Below, one piece after another: positions 19,085 through 30,510 of a stretch of 64,000 nt of DNA. The position numbers and the translations under genes are program-made. The first letter of the stretch is position 1. The number at the start of each line of letters is the position of its first letter. Origin of the DNA: Nematopogon swammerdamellus (lineage: Eukaryota > Arthropoda > Insecta > Lepidoptera > Adelidae); assembly GCA_946902875.1 (NCBI GenBank), contig OX336343.1, forward strand, positions 5,321,754-5,385,753, given 5' to 3'. The notes below the pieces were generated by a model that was given only the letters and a program-made list of their open reading frames with translations, had not been told where the DNA came from and ran no database searches.

Positions 19085-19445
19085 TGTTATTTTTTAAAGG
19101 TTTTTTTTAGGTTTCCTACGTCGTCTGTCTGTTTGTCTGTCTGTCCGTCCGAGGATTGTATCTTTTGAACCGTAATTAGGTAGCCGGTTGAAATTTTCAC
19201 CGAATATGTTATTATGGCGTATTTGCTAACAGATAAAAAAAAATTAGGGGGTCCTCATACAAGAAACGTGCTAAGAATCGATAAGTACATATTCACGTTA
19301 CTAAATAATAGATGGCGCCACAGGTACTTTGCTTTGCAGACATACAAAAGGTACACAGATATAGTTTTTGACAGGTATGGTATAACGGATCTACGGAACC
19401 CTCCGTGGGTGAGTAAAACTCACACTTGACCAATTTTTTTATGGT
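19085..19445 (+). repeat. Repeat G
   Basis: TAGGTTTCCTACGTCG, a GTCTGTCTGTCC run, TTGAACCGTAATTAGGTAGC, GAAATTTTCACCGAATATG, and the end GTGAGTAAAACTCACACTTG. Other copies: 36040, 38280, 39640, 40540, 54060 and 55970. Confidence 0.6.
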
Positions 19446-20372
19446 TGGCAATATCACGTGATGTTAATCCATAAAATGAAATAATAAAAATTATACATAG
19501 GCTTTTATTGGTCTTTGAGGGTAAATGTAGAGGCCTAAATGATCATCACTCTTCCAATAAAAAAATAAAGCATGAATGGATATCATAATGGCTGTTCGGC
19601 GGAAGGTGGTTAGTGTCGTCACTCACACTCAGACACGTCACTCGGATGCGCCACTGCTGCGCAAATATTTATCGATCATAATATTATTATTTTATTGCGT
19701 GAGGCGCAAAATACGGGGAAGGATGCAAGTGACGGTGGCACTTTCTTATGCCTCGCCTCCGCGCCGCCGCAGCCTCCGCCGCCCCGGTTCCATGTTTACC
19801 TAATGAATATTTCAGAACTGGCCGTTTCAAGAGCTATTTGAAATTACCACAGTTGATTTGTAAACCGCTTGATTACACACAGGGACGTTTTAGGCCATGC
19901 AGGGTACATTTGGTGCCCTTTTAGAATGTAAAAAAAAATGAATGAAAATATCATATTTGTATACATTTTATAGAATAAAACATTTGTTAAAAAATATTTA
20001 GTAATCCCACCGGGTTTCCGATTTACATTCAAATTTATAAACGGTAATTCTTAATATTCACTATGAATTATGTAAATATTTTTGTTCACAACAATATTTG
20101 GTTTTAGATTTATATATGTATATATTTTATACACAATTAATATGTGAATTTTTTTTAATTTAATATATTTCAAATGAAAGGTTTCTTTTATTTGACTAAA
20201 ATATACACAATACACAACAGCCTACAAAATACAACTATAAGTACACTAATCCACTAAAACTAAAACTAATCTAAAATTAATATCCAGAAAACCTACAAAA
20301 AATTAATTTCTGAAAAGTCCGCCGAAGCCCCGTCTCTGCCGACGCCAAGTGTATTTAATCTATCTATACATA
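19446..20372. other. Non-coding stretch
   Basis: AT-rich with a GC-rich patch at 19730-19795. The open frames have no recognisable domain. Confidence 0.25.
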
Positions 20373-20889
20373 TCTATACATATAATAAAATCGTAGAGGT
20401 AAGAAAGTCTGTACATTGAATGTATTCGGAAAAAAACTAACCAGGGTGGCTTAAAATGAGATACTGAACATGTTAGAACAGTTTTTAAAATTTTTGTTTG
20501 TTTGTTTGTTTGTTTGTCTGTACGCGCATCACGCAAAAACCACTGAACGGAATTAGACGAAACTTTGTATAGTGGCAGTTTATATGCCGGGTTAACATAA
20601 TACGTAAAAAAAATTAACAAAAATAAAAAAAAATTAACAATTATAAACATTATTGCGCGTTTAAAATCACGTAGTCCAAAGTAAAGGTAAAAACAATTTT
20701 AAATGTCATGTTGACAACGGAGAACTGTCATCTCGACGTGAGCTGGCCGGTGACAAATTGTTTGATAAATAAAAATAATAATTGAAAGTCGAAGTTATGT
20801 CGCTGTCATTGGTGCAATAAAATTTATATATCTGTTGCCCGCGGCTTCGCTCGCGTGAAATTCGTATTTAAAAAAAATAAAGTAAGTAA

Positions 20890-21425
20890 CTAAAGGCGGG
20901 CCCGAAGGCGGATCTGCGCTCACGTAAACGATATTCTTTCTCGGTGAAAGTAACTAAGGGCGAGGCGAAAGGCGGAGCTGATTTCAGGAAGAAGAAAAAC
21001 ATTCTTGAAGAAAATAAGTAACTAAGGGCGAGGCCGAAGGCCGAGCTCTATTCTGGAAGACCATAAACCTTCTCGAAGAAAGTAAGTAACTATGGGCGAG
21101 GCCGCAGGCCGAGCTGCGTTCAGGAAGAAGCTAAACCATCTTGAAGAAAGTAAGTAACTAAAGCGAGGCCGAAGGCCGAGCTACGTTCGGATAATTGAAA
21201 AACCATCTCGAAGAAAGCAAGTAACTAAGGGCGAGGCCGAAGGCCGAGCTGCGTTCAGGAAGAAGCTAAACGATCTTGAAGAAAGTAAGCAACTAAGGCG
21301 AGGCCGAAGGCCGAGCTACGTTCTGACAAATGATAAACCATCTCGAAGAAAGCAAGTAACTAAGGGCGAGGCCGAAGGCCGAGCTGCGTTCAGGAAGAAG
21401 CTAAACCATCTCGAATAAAGTTAAT
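20890..21425 (+). repeat. GC-rich tandem array, left arm of copy 1
   Basis: About eight units of roughly 65 bp. Each contains GCGAGGCCGAAGGCCGAGCT, a GTTCAGGAAGAAGC-type stretch and AAGTAAGTAACTAAGG. The unit core is itself palindromic (GGCCGAAGGCC). Confidence 0.85.
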
Positions 21426-21543
21426 TAATATTAAGATTGAGTTAATTTAATTTAAATTTTATTATAAAGTCCACGCTTCTAACCTCAGCTTCTAACGGCA
21501 AATATACCGTGCATCCTAGAACCTCGCGGTTATTCCCGGCTGG

Positions 21544-21942
21544 ATGGCAAGAGGCCCGATGCTAGAGACCTTAGTGCCATGGACTAAGGGTAGTTCTTTG
21601 ATGTGGGACGCCACTTTTGTTCTCACATTGGCTCCAAGTCACGTTAGGACATCTTCAAGAGCGGCTGGCGCGGCCGAGGCTGGGGCGGAGAGCCTCCAAC
21701 GCAGCAAATATAGAAATATAATTCAAGATTTCGAATTTGTTGCGTTTGCGGTTGAAACCCTCGGTCCGTGGAGAAGTGAAGCCAAAAGAGGCTTGAGCTG
21801 GTTGACGCAACTGGTGTCCCGTCATCAAGGGCTTATGTACTTCATTCAAAGGGTAAGCCTTGCCATCCAGCGGGGTAATGCCGCAAGTGCTCTAAGAACA
21901 TTTGAAAATGCCCGTTTTGATAGTTATTTTAATGTTTGTTAG
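21544..21942 (+). pseudogene. LINE-type restriction-like endonuclease fragment, copy 1
   Basis: Encodes LVPWTKGSSLMWDAT, KYRNIIQDFEFVAFAVETLG and LAIQRGNAAS, matching the C-terminal tail found after the RT domain in some invertebrate retroelements. The RPD-D-T-K-Y order fits a PD-(D/E)XK fold (family knowledge). Compared with copy 2 there is a one-base insertion just after the RPD codons near 21566, which removes RPD from this frame, so the apparent ATG is probably not a real start. No RT domain is present. Confidence 0.6.
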
Positions 21943-22034
21943 GTAGGTTTAATTCTTTAGTTATTAATATTACTTTTTTATTTATATGAAATAAATAGAT
22001 TGAGTAAACGATATTATATTCTATCGAAGAAAGG

Positions 22035-22345
22035 AAGTCTTTAAGGGCGAGGCCCGAAGGCGGAAGAGGGTTTTTGGTTTACCTGAACGCAGCTCGGCCT
22101 TCGGCCTCGCACTTAGTTCCTTCCTTTCTTCCAGAAGGTTTGTCGTCTTCCTGAACGCAGCTCGGCCTTCGGCCTCGCCCTTACTTACTTCCTTTATTTG
22201 AGAAAGGTTTATCGATTACCTGAAAGCAGCTCGGCCTTCGGCCTCGCCCTTAGTTAGTTACTTTCTTTAAGAAGGTTTATCGATTACCTGAACGCAGCTC
22301 GGCCTTCGGCCTCGCCCTTAGTTACTTACATTCTTCTTTGGAATA
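22035..22345 (-). repeat. GC-rich array in reverse, right arm of copy 1
   Basis: About five units reading AGCTCGGCCTTCGGCCTCGC, the reverse complement of the left array, followed by the element's 3' block. Confidence 0.8.
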
Positions 22346-22589
22346 CGAATTTCACGCGAGCGGAGCCGCGGGCTCAGCTAGTATATTATAATTTAACCAG
22401 CCCAAACGACCTACAAGTATTTTTATTTTGTTTATTTTACTTATACGTTTTTTCTTTCTTTCTTTCTTTCTTTCTTTTTAAGGTTTGTTGGTATGTCGTG
22501 GGTTTTTTAAATTTGTAATTTAAGAGAGGTTATTTTTTGATTACTTCATTACTTTGATTACAAACATCCAGTTAATAAATCCAGCTTTC

Positions 22590-22705
22590 TAAGAAAAAAA
22601 CCTCATCCATTTGGAAGCTACGATGCCACAGACAGACAGACGTAAAACTTATAACTTATAACGCCCCTCCTTTTTTACGTCGGGGGCTCGGTCGCGGGGG
22701 TTAAT
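22590..22705. repeat. Repeat H fragment
   Basis: CCTCATCCATTTGGAAGC, ACAGACAGACG and CCCTCCTTTTTTACGTCGGG match the end of the unit at 16920-17050. A CTTT microsatellite precedes it at about 22452-22476. Confidence 0.45.
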
Positions 22706-22733
22706 AAAATCTATTGATGGCTGTTACCTGTAG

Positions 22734-23022
22734 CACAGATTACTTAATAGTTACTTCGTAACAGATAATTCACTCCATAGAAAATGTTCCTACCTTCGGG
22801 CTTTAATAGCCTACTGTTTCACGTCGCCAATCGCTGCGTGCGAAAATGTACCTTAACGATCGAGTGTAAAGTGTTTATTGCTTTGCAGCTGCGCGCAGTT
22901 GCGTGGGCGAGCGTCTATGTATACTTCGCGCGGCTGACGAATTTGTACTGAAAAAGACCGCCGGCGGCCCGTCGGGCGATAGGTAGTTAGCGCGCGCAAG
23001 TACATAGAGTGCGTGAGGCCTG
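22734..23022. mobile_element. Repeat E copy 1 with 7-bp target duplication
   Basis: Begins CACAGATTACTTAATAG and ends GTGCGTGAGGCCTG. Flanked by CCTGTAG at 22727-22733 and 23023-23029. 289 bp, no ORF, no long inverted repeat, no A-tail. The second copy is 41814-42107. Confidence 0.8.
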
Positions 23023-24129
23023 CCTGTAGTGTCTGCATAATTCATACAAGGCTACGATATCCGCGCCAGGGTTGCCCCAGATACCCGGTTTTGAAACGGA
23101 CAGTCCGGTTTTGGAGGCTTGTGTTCGGTCTCCAATATAATGAAAAACCGGACATCCAAACACACGGTTTTTTCTTCATATATTTATTTTGTTCAGAACA
23201 TTTTAATACTAATCTTTCTTCAATATTGCAAACTGTTCGATCAATTCAACCATAATACTCTCAATAAATGATTGGGTGCCTTTTATTTATTATCCTTTCA
23301 TCTATACATATAATAAAATCGTAGAGGTAAGAAAGTCTGTACATTGAATGTATTCGGAAAAAAACTAACCAGGGTGGCTTAAAATGAGATAATGAACATG
23401 TTAGAACAGTTTCAAAAATTTTTGTTTGTTTGTTTGTTTGTTTGTTTGTCTGTACGCGCATCACGCAAAAACCACTGAACGGAATTAGACGAAACTTTGT
23501 ATAGTGGCAGTTTATATGCCGGGTTAACATAATACGTAAAAAAATATATGAAAAATAAAAAAAAAATTACAATTATAAACATTATTGCGCGTTTAAAATC
23601 ACGTAGTCCAAAGTACATAATTATATCTTGAGAACTGGCAGCAAATACAATTTGAATAAAATATTCATTCGAAATTTAAAAATAAGTAGATACAACGAAA
23701 ATGACAGTTCTTCTTTTTAAACGGTTTTATTTTTATAACTTGAACACAATAGTCTATACATACATGTCTATTCTTTCTATACATATAATAAAATCGTAAA
23801 TGCAAAAATGTCTATTTGTACGCGCATCTCGCAAAAACCACTGAACGGAATTTGACGAAACTTTTTATAGTGACAGTGTATATCCCGGATTAACATAATA
23901 ATTAAAAAATATAATAAAAATCACGTAATCCAAAGTAGAGGTAAAAAACAATGTTGACAACGGAGAACTGTCATCTCGACGTGAGATGGCCGGGGGGGAC
24001 AAATTGTTTGATAAATAAAAAAATTTGAAAGTCGAAGTTATGTCGCTGTCATTGGTGTATTAAAATTTATATATCTGTTGCCCGCGGCTTCGCTCGCGTG
24101 AAATTCGTATTTAAAAAAAAAAGTAAGTA

Positions 24130-24795
24130 ACTAAAGGCGGGCCCGAAGGTGGATCTGCGCTCACGTAAACGATATTATTTCTCGATGAAAGTAACTAAGG
24201 GCGAGGCGGAAGGCGGAGCTGAGTTCAGGAAGAAGAAAAACATTCTTGAAGTAAGTAAGTAACTAAGGGCGAGGCCGAAGGCCGAGCTCTATTCTGGAAG
24301 ACCATAAACCTTCTCGAAGAAAGTAAGTAACTATTGGCGAGGCCGCAGGCCGAGCTGCGTTCAGGAAGAAGCTAAACCATCTTGAAGAAAGTAAGTAACT
24401 AAGGCGAGGCCGAAGGCCGAGCTACGTTCTGATAATTGAAAAACCATCTCGAAGAAAGCAAGTAACTAAGGGCGAGGCCGAAGGCCGAGCTGCGTTAAGG
24501 AAGAAGCTAAACCATCTTGAAGAAAGTAAGTAACTAAGGGCGAGGCCGAAGGCCGTGCTCTATTCGGGAAGACCATAAATCATCTCGAAGAAAGCAAGTA
24601 ACTAAGGGCGAGGCCGTAGGCCGAGCTGCGTTCAGGAAGAAGGTAAAAAATTTTGAAGAAAGTAAGTAACTAAGGCGAGGCCGAAGGCCGAGCTACGTTC
24701 TGACAAATGATAAACCATCTCGAAGAAAGCAAGTAACTAAGGGCGAGGCCGAAGGCCGAGCTGCGTTCAGAAAGAAGCTAAACCATCTCGAATAA
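24130..24795 (+). repeat. GC-rich tandem array, left arm of copy 2
   Basis: About ten units of the same GCGAGGCCGAAGGCCGAGCT type as in copy 1. The reverse array is 25400-25560 with about three units. Confidence 0.85.
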
Positions 24796-24813
24796 AGTTA
24801 ATTAATATTAAGA

Positions 24814-25311
24814 TTGAGTTACTTTAATTTAAATTTTATTATAAAGTCCACGCTTCTGACGGCAAATGTACCGTGCATCCTAGAACCTCGCGGTTATTCC
24901 CGGCTGGATGGCAAGAGGCCCGATGCTATCACCTTAGTGCCATGGACTAAGGGTAGTTCTTTGATGTGGGACGCCACTTGTGTTCTCACATTGGCTCCAA
25001 GTCACGTTAGGATATCTTCAAGAGCGGCTGGCGCGGCCGAGGCTGGGGCGGAGAGCCTCAAACGCAACAAATATAGAAATATAATTCAAGATTTCGAATT
25101 TGTTGCGTTTGCGGTTGAAACTCTCGGTCCGTGGAGCAGTGAAGCCAAAAGAGGCTTGGGCCTCTGCTGGTTGACGCAACTGGTGTCCCGCCATCAAGGG
25201 CTTATGTACTTCATTCAAAGGGTAAGCCATGCCATCCAGCGGGGTAATGCCGCAAGTGCTCTAAGAACATTTGAAAATGCCCGTTTTGATAGTTATTTTA
25301 ATGTTTGTTAG
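24814..25311 (+). pseudogene. LINE-type restriction-like endonuclease fragment, copy 2 (longer frame)
   Basis: The 165-codon frame keeps residues missing in copy 1: R35-P36-D37, then W52-D53-A-T, K86-Y87 and E102 in VETLG, the order expected of a PD-(D/E)XK domain as in RLE-bearing LINEs. It ends QRVSHAIQRGNAAS and then FDSYFNVC in both copies. The first 25 or so residues are AT-rich and probably not ancestral coding. Two in-frame codons are inserted relative to copy 1 (GLGLC versus GLS). No polymerase domain exists, so it is a captured or residual fragment, although the frame is open. Confidence 0.6.
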
Positions 25312-25762
25312 GTAGGTTTTAATTCTTTAGTTATTGATATTACTTTTTTATTTTTATGAAATAAATAGATTGATTAAACGATATTATATTCTATCGAAGA
25401 AAGGAAGTCTTTAAGGGCGAGGACCGAAGGCGGAAGAGGGTTTTTGGTTTAACTGAACGCAGCTCGGCCTTCGGCCTCGCTCTTAGTTCCTTCCTTTCTT
25501 CCAGAAGGTTTATCGTCTTCCTGAACGCAGCTCGGCCTTCGGCCTCGCCCTTAGTTACTTACATTCTTCTTTGGAATACGAATTTCACGCGAGCGAAGCC
25601 GCGGGCAACAGCTAGTTTTCGATATAAAAGTAGATCATGAAACATTTTTCACTTCAAAATCAAAGACCCTTTGATGAAAAATGTCCGGTTTTTTCAGCTG
25701 AACCATTTGGCAACCCTGCGCGACCCCCAGGCGGCAGCGTCTTTTTACTTACAACATGGTAA

Positions 25763-26165
25763 GCGGCGGGTGGCCGAGTGGTTTGGGCATCGGCTTCTCA
25801 TGCGAGAGGTCCGCGGTTCGAATCCCGTCGGCGTGTACCAATGAGTTTTTTTTGACGAAAAAATTTACGTGCATACCTACACCTGCTGCTTCACCGTTCG
25901 GAACCGGTGTAAAACTGTAGGTCCCTTCCCTTGCCCCTTACTAGGTGCTAGGCTCAATTTGTAGGCGACTGGGTTGGTACCACTGTACTGGATGTAAGAT
26001 GGCCGCATAGCAACCTCGGTTGTGTTCTCCTCTAGTCCAGTATAGCCAGCAATCCAGGGAAGTCTCCGGTATGGCACCTACCTTCCCGGAGGTGATATTG
26101 GCTGGTCGGAGCATGCGCTTTGGCCCCTCCAACTTAGCCACCCATACCGGATTACATAAAAAACA
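25763..26165 (+). repeat. SINE-C, full length
   Basis: The tRNA-like head has A box TGGCCGAGTGG and a perfect B box GGTTCGAATCC at 25815-25825, both pol III promoter elements. The body carries ACCGGTGTAAAACTGTAGG, ATGGCACCTACCTTCCCGG and ends GGATTACATAAAAAAC with an A-rich tail. Confidence 0.8.
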
Positions 26166-26584
26166 AAAAAAAAACAAAAAAAAAAATTGGCGTGCAGTAC
26201 CGGCCGCTCGTGTTTCGTGTCCGCTTTGCCATACAACAGGTAAGGTTGACTGCACACTACGATTTATTCGTAGACTGCACACGAAAGGTTGTTTCTCCGG
26301 AAGCTCTGATGACGGCCAGCCAATTTCAGGCGAGCGGAGGCTGTGTTTGAGTAGTTGATGTACCGCCGCGGGATAGCGTGATGAGAAACCTCGTTCACCT
26401 CTTGTTACAATAACAAAATATGCGTACATAAAGTAATCACTTCGCTTTGCTTGTTTTTAATTTGGAAAAACATTCAGAAGTATTTTTGTTTACACAGTCG
26501 AATTTAATTTCTTTCACCGCTCACTACCTAATAATAAAATATAAATGTATGCTGTGAAGTAATATTTTTATTGACTGTTTGTTA

Positions 26585-26878
26585 CACAGAGCATCAAATA
26601 CCTACCGCCCGCGCCCCCTACTAGAGGCGCCCTAAGCGATGATATTTGAAACCCAATAACCGTACGCTGAGCTGCTAGCGCTTCGTATGTGTGTGTGTGT
26701 GCTAGTATCGACACTACACACTAAGAGGAGCAAGTTAGGCACACGCACAAAACAAATGCACACGCACAACACACATATGTAAGTCATGGGCCACGCCCAC
26801 AGGCTTCAACGCCGTTGTAGAGAAATCGCGCTCACGGCGCCTCTAGTAGGGGCGGGCGCGCGCATTTCATGCTCTGTG
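26585..26878. mobile_element. TIR MITE with 8-bp target duplication
   Basis: The ends CACAGAGCATCAAAT and, in reverse complement, CACAGAGCATGAAAT continue as an imperfect inverted repeat to CTACTAGAGGCGCC. Flanked by GTTTGTTA at 26577-26584 and 26879-26886. The 8-bp duplication suggests hAT or P-type mobilisation. Non-coding. Confidence 0.75.
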
Positions 26879-27214
26879 GTTTGTTACCACACGTGATTGC
26901 ATGAGTTGGTTAAATTCGGCCAAGTGCGAGGCGGGCTCGCGCACCGAGGTTTCCGTTCCGTCACTTAATTGGCCGGTTTTCATTGTTTGCTGTTTTCTGT
27001 TTCACTATTAATCACATATAGATTGAGGCTTGTATGATTATCGTTTTATAATAGAGCAAAAAAAAAAATTTTTTTTTATGTAAAATAACTATAAACGGGA
27101 ATTACCCTATAGGTTTTTATGAGTTTGCGAGTCATCATCATCAGAGTCATCAAAATATGTGACATAAGTGGCCGTATCTTTTGATTGCGTTGACTTAGTC
27201 AGAAGTTTGAATTT

Positions 27215-27600
27215 TTAACACCTCCGTGACCGTAGACCTTGTCGGCTACTCTTGTGAGAGGTCCGAGGTTCGAATCCGGTCGGGGCGTGTACCAATGCGC
27301 TTTTTTTTTGACGGAAAAATGTACCTGCTCTTCGCCATTCGAAACCGGTGTAAAACTGTACGTTGTCCCTTGCTAGGTAGGTGGTAGGCTCAAAGCCGAC
27401 CGGGTTGTTACCATCACACTGGATGTAAAATAATAATTACCGATTAGCAGCCTCAGCTGTGTTTCCTCTCGTTCAGTATAGCCAGAAGCCTAAAGGGAAG
27501 TCTCCGGTATGGCATCTACCTTCTGGGAGTTGATATTGGCTTATCGGAGCATGTCCTTTGGCCCCTATATGACTCAGCCATCCATGTCGGATTACATAAA
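27215..27600 (+). repeat. SINE-C, diverged copy
   Basis: B box AGGTTCGAATCC near 27266, then GTACCAATGCGC, AACCGGTGTAAAACTGTA, and the same 3' end GGATTACATAAAAAA. Confidence 0.7.
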
Positions 27601-27711
27601 AAAACTTACTTAAAAAAACTATAGTATTTCAAACACATATCGTTTTATAATTGCCGTTTTGCTATTATAGGGTATATTCTGTGAACATTTCAATCGGCTA
27701 GGTACCTACCA

Positions 27712-28045
27712 ATATTTTTTTTATTGAAAGCGCAACATATGGCTCCGAGCCACCCATAAGGTGTCCAACGACGCCCATGGACATTCGTTCGTATACGGGG
27801 TTTGCGAAGGCCATGCCGGCCTGACCTTACAGGTGCCCATTCACGCCCCTCTTGAAGGACTCGAGACTGTACTTGGGGGGAAATATATGAGCAGGGAGAG
27901 CGTTCCAGAGTTGAGCGATTCTGTGGAGGAAAGATCTGCAGCTGACCGATTGGTACGCATCCGCGGTAAGCCCAGCGTGTTGGGGTGCAAGCAATCCCAG
28001 TGCGCGTGGTGCGGAGGTGGAAAGGGGTCGGCGGGATCGCGTTAA
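27712..28045 (-). pseudogene. LINE-D 3' end with RT C-terminal tail
   Basis: The minus strand reads CRSFLHRIAQLWNALPAHIF and then PPKYSLESFKRGVNGHL, the end of a LINE polyprotein, followed by a 3' UTR and an A-tail seen as T's at 27714-27723. The preceding region is frameshifted. A 5'-truncated, dead copy. Confidence 0.7.
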
Positions 28046-29419
28046 CAACCTATTACAGTTCAAAAGATACAGCCCTCACCTCGGACGGACAGGCAGACAG
28101 ACAGACAGATGGTGTAGACTTCTGTATGTATACGGAATACGGTTCCATAAAAAGGTTGATTTTGTCTCGCAGACATACATAAAAATTAGCTTTGTTACTT
28201 TTTCGGCACTTTCAATTTTCGTACATCGATATTTTTTGCTTCTTTTTCGGTATAAGTATCTAATCTCACAGGGCCTCGGGGCAGGCAGCGTTTGATATCG
28301 CAGTAAGATCGCGGATTATGTTCATATTGTAGCGTGTGATGGATGGATCATGGAAATTTATCTTTTGTGAGAGGTTCGATCGCGCGCCGGATGTATGGCT
28401 TCTTCACGCACGCCCACCGCTTCCGAGACGTTCAACTTTTTAGGGTTGCGTGACAAACATTTATACAAAAGGTTATGGTGACTCTGCGTTGATTTCCCTT
28501 AGCAGCGGTCTGAAGTCTCGAAGTAATACTTCTTTAAGCATTATGATGATTTGAAATTAATAACGAATTCATAGTTCGTTACAACATGTTATTTCCGCAG
28601 CAAATTGCCGTTTAGGCATAATTATAGATCTTGGATATTTTTTTTTTCACTTCTAGGGCGAAGCCACAAACGTCTGAAAAAAATTATTCCTATTTATTCC
28701 GATTTCTGTGGGCGAAGCTAATGCAACATGCAACTTGTATCATTATGTATGATGGTAGGGTTGATGGGCTTATTGTAAGATGTAATTTCTTTTAGTTAAC
28801 CTTGTGCACAGCAACACTTTTGCCATTATTAATATTATGCTTTCACGGTACTTTCCTTCCACGGAATTAAAGAGTGTAATAAATTTTTTTTTTCTATCCG
28901 AAAAAACTCCTTTAGCACACTTGGGTTACAGGCTCGATTTCACACCTCTATCGCTAGCCTAACCGTAGCTAATTATGCGATTTTCCACATTAGTGAACGC
29001 CAGTAAACATTGATAAAGCCAAAGTGATAGTGTTGCATAAATCATACATTAAAATTTTGATGTGCTTCGAAATTCATAATTTGACTCTGACAAACGACTA
29101 TAACGGTGCACAGCAGCTCAAAGTGTTTAATAAATATTAATAAATAGCAACAAGGTAGGTAAGAGATGAAAAGCGATGAGGGAATGCCATCTGACGTGGT
29201 TGTGCAACGTGCAGCCGCCACCCGTTGCATTAGATTCGGCTGTGCAGCGCGGGATCACTACGATCGATCGACTTATTATTAGTCGAAAGCACATTGTGTT
29301 CATATTGAAGGTTTCAATTACTATATGGCAATGCAATGATAACGATAGTGTTGTTGATTATGTACAGATAATATCCTATTACTTTAAGTTAACTATACTA
29401 TAATTATGTATTATTTCAT
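28046..29419. other. Non-coding stretch
   Basis: 28060-28165 holds a repeat-G fragment (GACAGACAGACAG, ATACGGTTCCATAAAA). The rest is AT-rich with no supported gene. Confidence 0.3.
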
Positions 29420-29922
29420 TTATATAAGGTCTTTCAAAATTAGTTCAGAGTACGCTAAGGGGGGGTTCTGTATCGGAAATAGATCACTTTTGAAGAACAA
29501 AGAATTTTTTTTTTACAAAAAAACATTTTTTTTAAGTAAAATGTAAAAAAAAAAATTTTTTAATCGTTTTAGTTTCATGCCATGAACAAAAAAGTCTTCC
29601 AACACATAGATCTCTTTCTTTCAGAAATTGTGAAAAACCACAATTTTTGTTTTATTAGTATGGAATAGAAAGAATTTGATTTTTTTTACCAACTTAAACG
29701 TGTTAGATCATAATGGTGATGAAGACTTTTTTGTTACTGTTATGAAACTGAATCGATTAGGCTATAAAAATCAACCACCTATTTTTTTATTTAAATACAT
29801 AAAAAAATATTTTACATAAAAAAAAGCCCAAGGTCCAAAAATTTTATATAGGTTTTACTCCCTATATGATACAGAACCCCCCCTTAGCGTACTCTGAACT
29901 AATTTTGAAAGACCTTATATAA
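29420..29922. mobile_element. MITE with 55-bp perfect inverted ends
   Basis: TTATATAAGGTCTTTCAAAA through GTTCTGTATC (29420-29474) is repeated exactly in reverse at the other end. The interior is AT-rich and partly self-complementary. TA at the margins hints at Tc1/mariner-type mobilisation, but the duplication cannot be separated from the repeat. Confidence 0.75.
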
Positions 29923-30317
29923 TTTTCAAGTTTATCTACATAGGTGTGAACGCTGAGCGAAGCTCGCGAGCTCCGGCCGACTATTCCTGGACAACCTTCC
30001 CGTCTTTTTAGGTTCAACTTTTTGATAATTATGTTGCTAACAACACTGAGCAGCTCATGGCGATGTGTGAGACGCGTAAAGTCACTTCTGGGCGTGTTTT
30101 CTGATTGGGCGCGCGAGTGGGCGCGCGTTACAATATGTCAACTTTACGTAATTTTGAATATTCCTAATAAATAAAGCGAAGTTTCTACGGGCAACCGGCG
30201 ACCGACCATGTAACATACGTCAATGTATGAATATCCTTATAACTCGAGAACCACTTTATCGATTTACTTACGGTTTTCACTGTCACGATGGTTTTAGGCT
30301 ATAAATCATACATAACG

Positions 30318-30510
30318 CTACGTCATCGGCGGCCTGAGCTGTGAGCGAAAAGTCACGCGAAGATAAGCCATGAAAAAGCTAGTACGAACTAAAAGTGATT
30401 ATTTAACAAAGTTACAACGCATTCACTGATGTCTATAAACAATTTCTCCACTAGTGTTCTTAATTTCGCATTGATCCCCGATGCATTCCTGATTACATCC
30501 GCGACCGTTA
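30318..30510 (+). repeat. Left arm of a 190-bp inverted duplication
   Basis: TACGTCATCGGCGGCCTGAG through GCATTCCTGATTACATCCGC. It includes a Helitron-like 3' end (CTAG at 30379-30382) plus its flank. The reverse copy is 31860-32049. Confidence 0.75.

Larger units (their letters stand above)
20373..22381 (+). mobile_element. Helitron-like element carrying an endonuclease fragment, copy 1
   Basis: Begins TCTATACATATAATAAAATC after A and ends GCGGGCTCAGCTAG before T. Inside, an inverted copy of its own 3' block (CCCGCGGCTTCGCTCGCG at about 20837) starts a large inverted structure: a GC-rich array, a coding fragment, then the same array in reverse. A second copy lies at 23301-25615. No Rep/helicase gene is present, so it would be non-autonomous. 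Confidence 0.65.
23301..25615 (+). mobile_element. Helitron-like element carrying an endonuclease fragment, copy 2
   Basis: Same 5' TCTATACATATAATAAAATC and 3' GCGGGCAACAGCTAG as copy 1, again between A and T. A second 5'-like start at about 23779 suggests a short related element is fused or nested at its left side. The arrays differ in unit number from copy 1 (more on the left, fewer on the right). Confidence 0.65.
23067..25718. mobile_element. hAT-like MITE (CAGGGTTGCC ends) split by a Helitron-like element
   Basis: The outer ends are CAGGGTTGCC and its complement GGCAACCCTG, with AACCGG and GTCCGG motifs on both sides. Removing 23301-25615 leaves about 337 bp. A clean target duplication was not found at the outer ends, so the superfamily is tentative. 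Confidence 0.5.

Noticed and set aside
20890..21425. Regularly spaced repeats that might suggest a CRISPR array
   Set aside because: The spacers are themselves near-identical and the locus lies in a eukaryotic transposon; it is a minisatellite.
21544..21570. ATG of the copy 1 endonuclease fragment as a true start
   Set aside because: Copy 2 shows that the ancestral frame enters from upstream; a one-base insertion makes this ATG appear in frame.
25763..25840. tRNA-like sequence with good A and B boxes
   Set aside because: It is the head of a dispersed SINE (also at 27215, 36690 and 51985), followed by a constant non-tRNA body and an A-rich tail, so it is not called a tRNA gene.
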